From contig JANXWK010000016.1 of assembly GCA_025351165.1 (NCBI GenBank), positions 109,918 through 173,917 on the forward strand: a stretch of 64,000 nt of DNA. Direction: 5' to 3'. The first letter of the stretch is position 1. Each line of letters opens with the position of its first letter. Positions 28,543 through 37,686 of the stretch are shown piece by piece. Position numbers and translations under genes: made by a program. The notes under the pieces are model-generated. The model had not been told where the DNA came from. It did no database searches and saw only the letters and a list, made by a program, of their open reading frames with translations. The DNA comes from Hyphomicrobiales bacterium. Its GTDB lineage: Bacteria; Pseudomonadota; Alphaproteobacteria; Rhizobiales; Beijerinckiaceae.

Positions 28543-30372
28543 TTATTGTCCCCTACCACTAGCCATAACTTTGAGCGTCTTGAAAATAATGCCAAAATCT
28601 GTTTTCAACCAGCCAATTGGGCGGGCAATACGCATGGCATAGGTATGATCATACAAAACTTTCATGCGCACATCATCTATATTTTCATCATACCCATGAT
28701 TGACCTGCGCTAATCCTGTAATACCAGGTTTTATGGAATATGTGCGCTCGGTATAAAAAGGAATAGCCTCTTCAAGTTTTGGAAAAAAAGCAGGTCTTTC
28801 AGGGCGTGGCCCAACAATCGACATGTCTCCTCGTAGAACTGATATGGCCTGTGGCAGCTCATCAATACGGGTTTTACGCAGAAAATGTCCAATACGGGTG
28901 ATGCGTGGGTCACTTTTACCTTTGGACCATACGGCGCCTGTCTTGTTTTCCGCGTCTGTTCGCATGGTGCGGAATTTGGTTAAATAGAATAAGTCTGTTT
29001 GGCGTGATGTGCGCCGGCCAACCCGTATCTGATTGTAGAGTACAGGCCCAGGTGAATCCCATTTAATGAGCAGTGCAACAGGTATAAAAACCACACATAA
29101 TACAATCGTACCCAAAACACCGAATATGAAATCGACTGTTCGTTTGCCTATATGTGTGAGCGGGTGGATGTAACCATCCTGGCTGTCAGCTGCAATACCC
29201 TCGTTTCTAAAAGATTTACGCGCCAGTCCTGGGCGTAAAATACCAATTAACCCTGCAACATAGCCACGCAGCAAATAGGCAAGCCAGGCAACTGCCCGCT
29301 GGAAAAGCCGACCCCCAATTTTTGCCTCAAGCAAAAAAGGACTTGCTGCTGCAATGAGATAGCCAACGCATTGCAATATAAATGATGTGGAAAACAAACC
29401 ACCCTCAACATAGGCTAAAACACCATTGGAAATAAAAGCTGCTACAAGAACAAGCGGCATAACTGAGCGCAATGCCTTGCCAGAAATAAACGTAAAGGCA
29501 AGTCCTGGCCGCTTTGGATTAATCAAACGCCATAAGCGTCGGCTTTGCTGAAAATTACCTGCACCTATGCGTATACGGCGCAAAAATTCCTGCGTTATTT
29601 GCGTCTTTTCACGTTCCAGAATACGGATTTCAGGTGCATAAACCGCGCTGTAACCCTTGGCAACAATGCTCATGGGAAGTACAAAATCATCATTTACTGT
29701 ATCAGGTGGCAGAGGAGTCCACAAATCGCGACGAAACGCATAAAAAGCCCCATGCGCACCCATTGGGCTGTGAAGTGTTGCCTCGTCTATGCGAATTTTG
29801 CTTTGATAGCGCCAGTAGGCCCCTTCTCCCTCATGGATTTCATTGGAGAGCTCATAGCCAGGGCATACAACACCAACGCTGGCATCACTAAAGTAGTTGA
29901 CTGTTCTTTCAACTGCATCCTGCGGAATCTGGGCCGTTACATCAGTTAAGGCAATAATATCACTGGTCGCACTGGAAATAAGGTCGTTGATCACAGCGAC
30001 TTTGCCGCGATTAATCTCAAATGATTCAATTTCAAACATGTTTTGGCTGTTTTGACAGGCCATTATGGTTTTGGCTGCAATTTTAGCTGTATTATCGCTT
30101 GAGCCATCGCACCCAATCATAATTTTGATTGGATGACCATGATAGGTCAAGGCAGCCAGATTAAGTATTTTCGCCTCTATGTACCTGGCTTCATTATAAG
30201 CTGCCATGATAATGGTAATTGATGGCCTGCAAGTTTCATGACTGCTTGCAACTAATTTCTTTTTCCTGCGCACAATATTTGCAGCAATGCTGAGCAATGC
30301 TGGATAAACTGCGTGATGATACACTATAATTGTACTAAAGCACCAGAATAGAATTTTAAATGCGACTATCAT
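28543..30372 (-). CDS. Fused GT2 glycosyltransferase and phosphoglycosyl transferase (polysaccharide initiation)
   Basis: 609 residues with two enzymes in one chain. Helix 1 (about 4-25) precedes a GT2 domain (about 45-290) with SITIIMAAYNEARYIE, GCDGSSDNT and RRIRIGAGNFQQ, then hydrophobic helices (about 295-350). From about residue 408, a complete bacterial sugar transferase domain carries KRTVDFIFG, a membrane hairpin, KFRTMRTDAE, RIDELPQAISVLRGDMSIVGPRPE and PGITGLAQV. The second half moves a sugar-phosphate to undecaprenyl phosphate; the first may add the next sugar. It overlaps the upstream GT4 gene by 4 bases and is part of the exopolysaccharide locus. Confidence 0.88.
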   Translation of the reverse strand: MIVAFKILFWCFSTIIVYHHAVYPALLSIAANIVRRKKKLVASSHETCRPSITIIMAAYNEARYIEAKILNLAALTYHGHPIKIMIGCDGSSDNTAKIAAKTIMACQNSQNMFEIESFEINRGKVAVINDLISSATSDIIALTDVTAQIPQDAVERTVNYFSDASVGVVCPGYELSNEIHEGEGAYWRYQSKIRIDEATLHSPMGAHGAFYAFRRDLWTPLPPDTVNDDFVLPMSIVAKGYSAVYAPEIRILEREKTQITQEFLRRIRIGAGNFQQSRRLWRLINPKRPGLAFTFISGKALRSVMPLVLVAAFISNGVLAYVEGGLFSTSFILQCVGYLIAAASPFLLEAKIGGRLFQRAVAWLAYLLRGYVAGLIGILRPGLARKSFRNEGIAADSQDGYIHPLTHIGKRTVDFIFGVLGTIVLCVVFIPVALLIKWDSPGPVLYNQIRVGRRTSRQTDLFYLTKFRTMRTDAENKTGAVWSKGKSDPRITRIGHFLRKTRIDELPQAISVLRGDMSIVGPRPERPAFFPKLEEAIPFYTERTYSIKPGITGLAQVNHGYDENIDDVRMKVLYDHTYAMRIARPIGWLKTDFGIIFKTLKVMASGRGQ

Positions 30373-31469
30373 GATGTTTGCGAGCTCTCAGTAATTTGGT
30401 CATATGCGTCTATACTTCGCTCAAACGAAAATTTTGAGTTAACAAAACTGCGCGGTGACAAAAATACTGCCTGACCAATCAAGGTTTTAAGACTGTCTGC
30501 CAGCATTTGTGCATTTTCTGGCGCAACCAGCAGCCCAGTTTGCGGGCAAACAGCCTCTTTGGAACCACCAACATCTGTTGCTATAACAGGAATATTGCAG
30601 GCTTGCGCCTCAATCAGCGTGCGTGGAAATCCTTCTGCCCGTGATGGCAAGCAGAAGACATCAAAAGCAGGATAGATTGCCTGCGTTTCATTACAGTGCC
30701 CTAAAAAATGCAGGCGTCTGGAAACTCCGTATTCTTTGCCAAGAGCCTGTAAAGCTGCACGTTCAACCCCATCACCTACCAGCACCAGATGAATATTTTC
30801 AGGTAAAAGGCTCATGGCTTTAATCAGCACATCATGCCCTTTGACATGAACGAGACGCCCGACAGTTCCAATCAGACATGCATCCTGTGGAAGTTTGAAA
30901 ACTTTACGTGCATCAAGCCTGTCAGCTGGCTTGAAACACTTCATATCAACGCCATTTGGAATAATCTCGATAAAATCACTGTTCAAGGCATCACTAACAA
31001 GTTTGGCTGTGGCGTGCGAAACGGCAACTTTACGTGGATCCACAAGGTAATCCAGCAGCCGTCCAACCTGCCTTCGACGTGGATGAGCATAATGCCAGCC
31101 ATCATGTTCAACATGCACACGGATTTTAATACCAGCCAGTCTTGAAGCAAGCCCCCCATACACAAGTGGCCCTATATGGTGCATAACTACAGCTGTGGCC
31201 TTTAAAGAACGTAAGCACCCAAAAATTTTATAAACAAGAGAAAAAACAAGTCCTTCACGCTTATCAAAAGCCATGAGACGATTTCCCAATGCTGCAAGAT
31301 TTGGCCAGTCGGCAATGAGCGCGTCTTTTTTACCCTCTAGACTTATAATGTATGTGTGTGTGTTGGAGAGCGCCAGATCAAGCACAAGGGTTTCAATGCC
31401 CCCAGGGGCCATACGCTGAACAATGTGTATAATAGAAACCAAAACGAATTCAATCCTGTTTAAAACCAA
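30369..31469 (-). CDS. Glycosyltransferase family 4 protein
   Basis: About 356-366 residues with a GT-B fold. The N-terminal half starts SIIHIVQRMAPGGIETLVLDLAL, and the C-terminal nucleotide-sugar site has VGRLVHVKGHDVLIKA, LVGDGVERAAL and the donor-binding PSRAEGFPRTLIEAQAC with the EX7E pattern. The exact start is unsure: TTG or GTG codons at about 31440 would suit better than the upstream ATG. It adds a sugar during repeat-unit assembly in the adjacent polysaccharide locus. Confidence 0.87.
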   Translation of the reverse strand: MVLNRIEFVLVSIIHIVQRMAPGGIETLVLDLALSNTHTYIISLEGKKDALIADWPNLAALGNRLMAFDKREGLVFSLVYKIFGCLRSLKATAVVMHHIGPLVYGGLASRLAGIKIRVHVEHDGWHYAHPRRRQVGRLLDYLVDPRKVAVSHATAKLVSDALNSDFIEIIPNGVDMKCFKPADRLDARKVFKLPQDACLIGTVGRLVHVKGHDVLIKAMSLLPENIHLVLVGDGVERAALQALGKEYGVSRRLHFLGHCNETQAIYPAFDVFCLPSRAEGFPRTLIEAQACNIPVIATDVGGSKEAVCPQTGLLVAPENAQMLADSLKTLIGQAVFLSPRSFVNSKFSFERSIDAYDQITESSQTS

Positions 31470-31690
31470 GATTAAATTACGACAATATAGCTACTATTTC
31501 CCTAAAATAAATTTCAATCTCGAAAACGATTCAACATCGGCACCGGCGTAATAAGTGGATTAACATGCCACCTGGTTTAAACAAAAAATACATAAAATAA
31601 TGGTCTTTTTTAGATAGTGATTGCTTAAGGATTTGTATGTTAACTTAATTGTCTGTGATTGCGTAAAATTGTATGAGTGTGGAGCGTAAA
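31470..31690. promoter_or_regulatory. Divergent control region of the exopolysaccharide locus
   Basis: This noncoding stretch separates the minus-strand GT4/GT2-PGT pair from the plus-strand STAS-led operon. It is AT-rich with runs such as TTAACTTAATTG but has no unambiguous -35/-10 pair and no sigma-54 box that I could place. Both transcripts probably start here. Confidence 0.45.
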
Positions 31691-31990
31691 ATGTCAACTG
31701 TCTACCATGTATCCGGGGATATGGATGCAGGTCTTATGGTAACACTCCGTATTGATCTAGAAACACTGTCCCAAGGCGATGGTGATGTCGTTATTGACAT
31801 GAAAAATGTATCTTTCATTGATTCATCTGGGATAGGTGGCCTCGTATTCTTGTACAAAAGGTTGGTAAAACAGGGTCGTGGACTGACTATTGTAAATTTA
31901 AACAGCCAGCCCCTGCAGATGTTTAACTACCTTCAGCTGACTGATCTCCTGACACACCCTTCCAGCAGTTCAAAAAGGGTGACAGCATGA
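31691..31990 (+). CDS. STAS-domain protein (anti-sigma factor antagonist type)
   Basis: 99 residues from the ATG at 31691, which has GGAG 6 bases upstream; an ATG at 31673 would add six residues but has no good site. The whole protein is one STAS domain with VVIDMKNVSFIDSSGIGGLVFLYKR in two adjoining parts. The Ser in DSSG is the residue phosphorylated in SpoIIAA-type switches. It is the first gene of the export operon and overlaps the next gene by 4 bases. A cognate serine kinase or anti-sigma factor is not in the window. Confidence 0.88.
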   Translation: MSTVYHVSGDMDAGLMVTLRIDLETLSQGDGDVVIDMKNVSFIDSSGIGGLVFLYKRLVKQGRGLTIVNLNSQPLQMFNYLQLTDLLTHPSSSSKRVTA

Positions 31991-32349
31991 GAATCTGCAT
32001 AAGAAAACTTATAACACCAATTATATTCTCAGCTCTATGCACCATGAATGCAGCCTGCACACCCTGGCCCATTGAAGGCACAGGTGGCTTTGCAGAACGC
32101 CGCTCTTCTGTCAGTCCAGAACTTTCAGATCTGGCAAACCGCTTGAAATATGCCATAGAACAGGGTGCACGTACATCTTACGCAGCCCAGACTGCTGAAG
32201 CTGAACTTCAGTTAACCAGAGCCCAAAGAACCTGGGATGCAGGATTTATCGAAGACTACACAAAAAATTATCAGATTCTTGAAGTGCTTGTAAGGGATAT
32301 AGAATCGCATGGCACTTCAACCCAAGGGCCAAGGAAGCGCATCAATTGA
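31987..32349 (+). CDS. Predicted lipoprotein of the exopolysaccharide operon
   Basis: 120 residues. A basic N-terminus and hydrophobic core lead to the lipobox NAAC with Cys24, then a mostly helical mature part of about 95 residues. No family is recognised. Start and stop overlap the STAS gene and the SLBB gene (ATGA-type at both ends), so it is translationally coupled to the export protein and may be an accessory of it. Confidence 0.7.
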   Translation: MRICIRKLITPIIFSALCTMNAACTPWPIEGTGGFAERRSSVSPELSDLANRLKYAIEQGARTSYAAQTAEAELQLTRAQRTWDAGFIEDYTKNYQILEVLVRDIESHGTSTQGPRKRIN

Positions 32350-34826
32350 AAAAATTGAACCCGTCCCGCTCAAAATTTTTACGCATTTCATTGGCACTTC
32401 TTGTGCTTGGCAGTATGATATTGCTTGCACTGTCTGAAACAGTCATCTCAATTGTCTGGGCGCAGGAATTTCCCTCTATAACAAAACCGTATTCAAGAAT
32501 TTCAAATAATTTTAAGATTCCAGATCTACGCCACTCTGATCCCGAATTACCAGCAACCATTATAGCATCGCAAGTAGACCTTTTTACATCTGGCCCAGAG
32601 ACTGACCGCGCTGTAACAGGCAATTTTAGTTTTCTTCCAACTCAAACTCCACATGAATTTACAACTCCACTTCCTAATGACGTAAAAGCAATACTGGTTG
32701 ATCTAAACAAACCAGCTACCCTGCCAACTGCTTTGCCCGAAGAAAAGTTTAGATTTGCCAAGGCTGACATTACAGGCAGTCTAAGCGAAAGTGAGCTTCG
32801 TATTGGTGATATCCTAACCATTACTTTGCCGGGTGAAGTCGCCTTCAACAAGGATTTTCCAGTTGACCGTAAAGGCCAGCTGATTTTACCAGAAGCTGGA
32901 TCTTTAGTTGTTGCAGGCATGACAATTGAAAAAGCCCGGAGCGAAATTCGCGGTAAATTATCCAGAATTTACCGTGATCTAGAGCGCCTTAACATTGTTA
33001 TCAAGGAACGCCGCCTGTTTATAACAGTGCTTGGCTATGTTAAAACACCCGGCCCTATTGAACTGTCTGGTGATGGCACAGTACAGACTGCTATTGCAGC
33101 AGCTGGAGGGTTGACCCAAGGTGCACAGCTTGATCGCATAAAAGTACGTCGTGGGACACAAGAACTGGTTTTTGACTATAAAAAATATCTCGATACAGGT
33201 GATATAAATATCCTGCCTGAACTTAAACCCCTTGATGTCGTTTTTGTGCCAGCCTCACCGCGTACAGGAAATGTACAGATTGACTTTGACGGACGTACAC
33301 TGTCAGAAGCTGGCGACGGTGCAGAAGATCGGTCTGCTGTTAAAATCTTTGGTGAAGTGAACAAGCCAGGTACCTTTGCTTATAAGGAAGGAGCAACGGT
33401 AGTAGACATTATTATGCGGGCGGGCGGAGTATCACGCTACTCAAGCGTAGAACAGATCCACGTATTGAATAATGGTGTGCCCTCAATGTTCAATTTGGAT
33501 GCCTATCTGCAATCTGGCGATAAAAACATTCTGCCTGAACTTAAACAGGGTGCAACCATTTTTGTACCAAAGCAGAATGATCAGTTGAAACAGGGAAGCA
33601 ACAGCGTTTTTGTGATGGGCGAAGTACAAAGACCTGGTTCATTTGAACTCAAAGGCAAAACAGGTTTTATTGACCTGCTCGCAAATGCTGGTGGGCCAAC
33701 ACGGTACGCAGAGACAAATAACATCAGGATTCTGCGCTCAGACGGAACTTTAGCTTCTTTTAATCTACCAGCTTTTACAGAAGGCAAAGGTAGTCCACCA
33801 CCCGAAATTCGCTTGGGAGATGCGATTTTTGTGCCTGGCAAAGCAGAGACCAATGAGCCATCCTGGCTCAAGATTGCGCCTACACGCGCCGTACAGATGA
33901 TAGGGGCTGTCAATCGCCCAGGACGTGTGGAATGGTCAGATGAGATGTCCATTCTTGATCTTTTATCACAGGCAGGGGGTCCAATAGCTTTAGCGGATGT
34001 TGCCAACATTCAGATCCTAAAAAATCAGAATGACCGTGCCCAACCCATAAAATTCAACCTGGAAAAGTTTTTATCTGAAGGCGGAGCAATATCAGCATTG
34101 CCAAAAATTCATGCTGGTTATGTAGTCAACGTTCCTGTTTTGCCAGTAAGCCCTAATGATACCAAAGGCTCCTGGGCACGCCTGAGTTCAGATGTATCAA
34201 TCTACATTATGGGACAAGTGGGCATTCCAGGCCGCTATGCTTTTACAGGCAATTTAAGCTTTCTTGATATTCTTTCAGCCGCCAATGGTCCAACTACCAA
34301 TGCAGATATTCGTAATATTCGTGTGTCTCACCGTGGGCGCAAAGGATCATTCGTTTCCAAGGTCAATCTTGCACGTTACTTTGAAACAGGTGATGATACA
34401 CTTTTACCAAAAGTACGTGCTGGTGATGTGATCTTTATTCCAGATCGCAATAAGGAATGGCTGGAAGACAGAAAAGAGGCAACCATTCGTGTCCTTGGTG
34501 CCATTAACAAACCAGGCCGCTATCGCTGGTCGGATGATATGACCATCCTTGATCTGCTGGCAGAAGCTGGCGGCCCACGCGGGGATGCACTCGATTCCAA
34601 AATTCTTGTTGTAAATTTTAAAGCAGACGGCGAACAGGCCAGATTATTTGACCTGTTCAGTTTTGCCAAAACTGGCGATATCAGCAAACTGCCAATCGTA
34701 AGAGCGGGTGATCTGGTATATGTGCCAAATGCTTCACAAAGTGAGATGAAAATATTTACTGATTTGCTTCAAACTGGTGTCTCAGCTGTGTCTACTGGGG
34801 CGTTAATCAAAACACTTGGCAAATAA
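32346..34826 (+). CDS. Polysaccharide export protein with six SLBB-type repeats
   Basis: 826 residues. A signal peptide (to about residue 46, WAQE) has no lipobox cysteine. A Poly_export domain (about 155-220) is followed by six SLBB-like repeats starting near residues 223, 331, 420, 515, 619 and 713. Each has a core such as GxVxxPGxxxxxxxxxxLDLLxxAGGP and ends with a phrase like 'ILPxLxxGDxIFVP'. Such proteins form or dock to the outer-membrane channel through which capsule or exopolysaccharide leaves. The repeat number is higher than in Wza. The gene lies between the lipoprotein and the P-loop protein. Confidence 0.9.
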   Translation: MKKLNPSRSKFLRISLALLVLGSMILLALSETVISIVWAQEFPSITKPYSRISNNFKIPDLRHSDPELPATIIASQVDLFTSGPETDRAVTGNFSFLPTQTPHEFTTPLPNDVKAILVDLNKPATLPTALPEEKFRFAKADITGSLSESELRIGDILTITLPGEVAFNKDFPVDRKGQLILPEAGSLVVAGMTIEKARSEIRGKLSRIYRDLERLNIVIKERRLFITVLGYVKTPGPIELSGDGTVQTAIAAAGGLTQGAQLDRIKVRRGTQELVFDYKKYLDTGDINILPELKPLDVVFVPASPRTGNVQIDFDGRTLSEAGDGAEDRSAVKIFGEVNKPGTFAYKEGATVVDIIMRAGGVSRYSSVEQIHVLNNGVPSMFNLDAYLQSGDKNILPELKQGATIFVPKQNDQLKQGSNSVFVMGEVQRPGSFELKGKTGFIDLLANAGGPTRYAETNNIRILRSDGTLASFNLPAFTEGKGSPPPEIRLGDAIFVPGKAETNEPSWLKIAPTRAVQMIGAVNRPGRVEWSDEMSILDLLSQAGGPIALADVANIQILKNQNDRAQPIKFNLEKFLSEGGAISALPKIHAGYVVNVPVLPVSPNDTKGSWARLSSDVSIYIMGQVGIPGRYAFTGNLSFLDILSAANGPTTNADIRNIRVSHRGRKGSFVSKVNLARYFETGDDTLLPKVRAGDVIFIPDRNKEWLEDRKEATIRVLGAINKPGRYRWSDDMTILDLLAEAGGPRGDALDSKILVVNFKADGEQARLFDLFSFAKTGDISKLPIVRAGDLVYVPNASQSEMKIFTDLLQTGVSAVSTGALIKTLGK

Positions 34827-34835
34827 AGGTTTATC

Positions 34836-35543
34836 ATGTCAAATGAAACATTAAGAGCTTTAAATCAGCTTGCCAAAGAAATTGAACGCATTCATCTGGC
34901 AACATTTGGCAAGGGTGACAGGATTGTGGGCTTGACAGCGCCCTACCCAGCCTCTGGCGTATCCCTCGTTGCCTCTCTTTTGGCTGAGCGCTGCAAACTG
35001 TCTGGCACGCCTACACTTCTATGCGATCTATCTATGGCAGATGATCCGCGATTTGATTCCTCTAAATGGTCACCAGGGGATGGTTCAGCGGGGCAGGCAG
35101 CACGGGCCGATCCACTTGGTTTTGACCGCCTTACACCGCGCCCTGGCAAGGAAGACAAGTTCCGCTTCAGCGATGCAAAAAAATTACGCTCCATGTTTGA
35201 CAATGATCTTGGACGCTACCACGCAATCATAGTGGATTTGGCTGCACAGGGTGCCGAAGCGCAAGCTGCCATTGATGCAACTGTTGCAGCAACTGCCTGC
35301 GATGCAATTATGCTGGTCTGTCAGGTGGGGAGTGTCACACGGCCCATGCTGGCTGCTGCAACCGCAGCATTAAATGAAGCAGGCGCGCCCCTTCGAGGCG
35401 TTATTGCCAATGAAGTAAATGCCCCAACATTGGGACAGGAAATAGCCCGTGAAGCCCGCAAAATGGAAAAATACGCACCTTATCTGGCGCGCTGGATTGC
35501 ACGAAAGGCCGAGCAGTCTGAAATATTGTCAATCCCTGCTTGA
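34836..35543 (+). CDS. Tyrosine-kinase/ParA-like P-loop fold protein with degenerate Walker A
   Basis: 235 residues resembling the cytoplasmic kinase domain of bacterial tyrosine autokinases (CpsD/CapB). The phosphate-binding loop reads GLTAPYPASGVSLVASLL, lacking the GK[ST] lysine. A Walker A'-like phrase TLLCDLSMADD and a Walker B-like HAIIVDLAAQG are present. There is no C-terminal tyrosine cluster. It is probably a non-catalytic or altered partner of the chain-length protein made 10 kb downstream. It overlaps the next gene by 4 bases. Confidence 0.65.
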   Translation: MSNETLRALNQLAKEIERIHLATFGKGDRIVGLTAPYPASGVSLVASLLAERCKLSGTPTLLCDLSMADDPRFDSSKWSPGDGSAGQAARADPLGFDRLTPRPGKEDKFRFSDAKKLRSMFDNDLGRYHAIIVDLAAQGAEAQAAIDATVAATACDAIMLVCQVGSVTRPMLAAATAALNEAGAPLRGVIANEVNAPTLGQEIAREARKMEKYAPYLARWIARKAEQSEILSIPA

Positions 35544-36550
35544 TGATCTGGCAGCTTGTTGATAGCTCGGGTATTGGCGGGATAGAAAGCCATATCATCA
35601 ACCTTGCCCTTGGCCTGAATGCCAATGGTTATCAGATCAAGATAGTTCTGCTTGAATTTTATCCACATAATCCGTGGTTTGAGCAGCTAAAGAGTACAAA
35701 TTTAAATTGGCAGGCCCTTGAAGGGGGTCTGTCAAACCTCTTAACCGCCCTAAGATCAGATCGCCCTGCCCTCATTCACACTCATGGCTATAAAGCTGGA
35801 ATTCTTGGGCGTATAGCGGCCAAGAGATTGAAAATTCCAGTTGTCTCCACATTTCATGCTGGCGAGCGTGGCGCATTTCCTGTTTCGCTCTATCAAGCCA
35901 TGGATGAATGGAGTTCTTTTTTAGGAGGACGCATTGCGGTCAATGACGTAATCGCCAAAAAAATACCCTATAAAACAAGAGCTATCCGTAACTTTATTTT
36001 GCCACTGGCAAATAATAGGCTTGAAGATAAGCCACTTGCTGTAGGATTTGCAGGCCGTCTGTCATATGAAAAAGGCCCTGATATTTTCTGTAAAATCGCT
36101 GAATTGACAGATAAATCCATCCCTTTCTACGTATTTGGCAGCGGCTCTATGCGGTCTGAACTTGAAGCCGAGTATGGTAAGCGCGTAACATTTCAAGGTG
36201 TTGCAACCAATATGAAAAGTGTTTGGTCAAAAATTGGCCTTCTGTTCATGCCATCCCGTGCAGAGGGCTTGCCCATGGCAGCCCTTGAAGCTTTGAATAA
36301 TGGCATTCCAGTACTTGCATCAGATGCTGGATCATTTCGAAATATAATCATCGAAAATGAAACAGGCTGGATAAGAAATTGTAGCGACGTGCGTGGAATG
36401 GCATCCGTCATTGAGCATTGGGCAGCATTCGATGTTAAAAAACACAGGGCAATAAGCGAAAGATGTAGAGCGGATGCTCTAAGGCGCTATGGCCCAGATG
36501 AACCCCTCTTACAGATCCTGGCTGTATATAAAAATGCAGGGTTGCCTTAA
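35540..36550 (+). CDS. Glycosyltransferase family 4 protein
   Basis: 336 residues with a GT-B fold. The N-terminus MIWQLVDSSGIGGIESHIINLALGL contains the glycine-rich acceptor loop. The C-terminal domain carries GFAGRLSYEKGPDIFCKIA and PSRAEGLPMAALEAL with the EX7E donor-site pattern. The donor sugar cannot be deduced. It is coupled to the P-loop gene by a 4-base overlap and ends 1 base before the stop of the convergent GT2 gene. Confidence 0.9.
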   Translation: MMIWQLVDSSGIGGIESHIINLALGLNANGYQIKIVLLEFYPHNPWFEQLKSTNLNWQALEGGLSNLLTALRSDRPALIHTHGYKAGILGRIAAKRLKIPVVSTFHAGERGAFPVSLYQAMDEWSSFLGGRIAVNDVIAKKIPYKTRAIRNFILPLANNRLEDKPLAVGFAGRLSYEKGPDIFCKIAELTDKSIPFYVFGSGSMRSELEAEYGKRVTFQGVATNMKSVWSKIGLLFMPSRAEGLPMAALEALNNGIPVLASDAGSFRNIIIENETGWIRNCSDVRGMASVIEHWAAFDVKKHRAISERCRADALRRYGPDEPLLQILAVYKNAGLP

Positions 36551-36551
36551 A

Positions 36552-37526
36552 CTAGGCAGCCCTATTTTTATCGCTAACCTGTCTGTCTTTTACAAAATCA
36601 ACCAGTCTGCGCACGCCATGCACTGCATGCGAGGCAAAAGCACGCGCATCACGCATGTTTGGTGCAAGCATAAGCGCATGAAGCTCGCCCCTGACGGCTT
36701 TCCAATAATCCCCGTTCATTCGGGCAATATCTGCACGCGCTGCATGGATTCTGGCATCTGCACGTCGCACCGCTGTGCAAAATAACGGATCAGTATGTCC
36801 ACGATATCTGTCAATAATAGAGGCCATGGCATTCAACCGGTCTTCACGCCGTGCACTTTCGCTGTTTGTCCGCATCAGATAGGATGTTCCAATAATACTG
36901 GTGCAGGCAACAGGTGCAACGCGTGCGAGGCGAAGCCAGAGGTCCCAGTCTTCCGCAGATTGCAAATCCGTTGCAAATCCGTTCGCATTTTGCAAAAGAT
37001 CAGTTCTTGCAACAATAGTTGACGTTCCAGCCGTGTTGCAGGCCAATAGCTCAGCTTCAGGATGCAGAAGCTCTTCATAGCCTTGGGGCGGGCGGCCACC
37101 ATAACTTGGTTTCCAGTATTCAAAACAGGTTTGTAGAATTTTTCCCTGCGGGTCTATGTGTATGTAATCCGTAAAACTGAAGCCAATCTTTGAATTTTGT
37201 TCAAGATAGGCAACCTGCCATTTCAATTTACCAGTGTGCCACCAGTCATCAGAATCCAGAAATGCAATGAATGGCGAAGTAGCGGCAGCTATTGCCTTAT
37301 TTCGTGCATGGGCTGGGCCTTTGCCGCCTGTTTGAATAACTTTAAGGCGTGGTTCTATTTTCATCAAACCAGCAAGCCATTCTTCTGTGCCATCAACCGA
37401 GCCATCATCAGCAACAATAATCTCAATCTCAGAAATGTTCTGAGCGCGGATACTGTCCAGCGCTTTTGGCAAGGTATCCAAGTTATCACGGGTGGGCACA
37501 ACCACGCTGACACGGCTCTTTGACAT
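36552..37526 (-). CDS. Glycosyltransferase family 2 protein
   Basis: 324 residues. A GT-A domain starts VSVVVPTRDNLDTLPKALDSI, with the DDGSVDGT nucleotide motif, the FLDSDDWW metal-binding DxD region and the C-terminal SAEDWDLWLRLA block. There is no membrane helix. It is the only minus-strand gene inside the plus-strand part of the polysaccharide locus and has its own 160-base upstream region shared with the flippase gene. Confidence 0.92.
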   Translation of the reverse strand: MSKSRVSVVVPTRDNLDTLPKALDSIRAQNISEIEIIVADDGSVDGTEEWLAGLMKIEPRLKVIQTGGKGPAHARNKAIAAATSPFIAFLDSDDWWHTGKLKWQVAYLEQNSKIGFSFTDYIHIDPQGKILQTCFEYWKPSYGGRPPQGYEELLHPEAELLACNTAGTSTIVARTDLLQNANGFATDLQSAEDWDLWLRLARVAPVACTSIIGTSYLMRTNSESARREDRLNAMASIIDRYRGHTDPLFCTAVRRADARIHAARADIARMNGDYWKAVRGELHALMLAPNMRDARAFASHAVHGVRRLVDFVKDRQVSDKNRAA

Positions 37527-37686
37527 TTTACACCCCTATATGCTTCTTTTTTAACGATGATCTGGCATCGTATTCTAAAGTGCAGTTGCAGGAGGCAAGC
37601 CAAGACTGTGATATTTTCGCACTAACGGACAAGGTGCCCATATTCATGCTGAATCTTTCATTTACACATGGAAAACATTTAATAAA

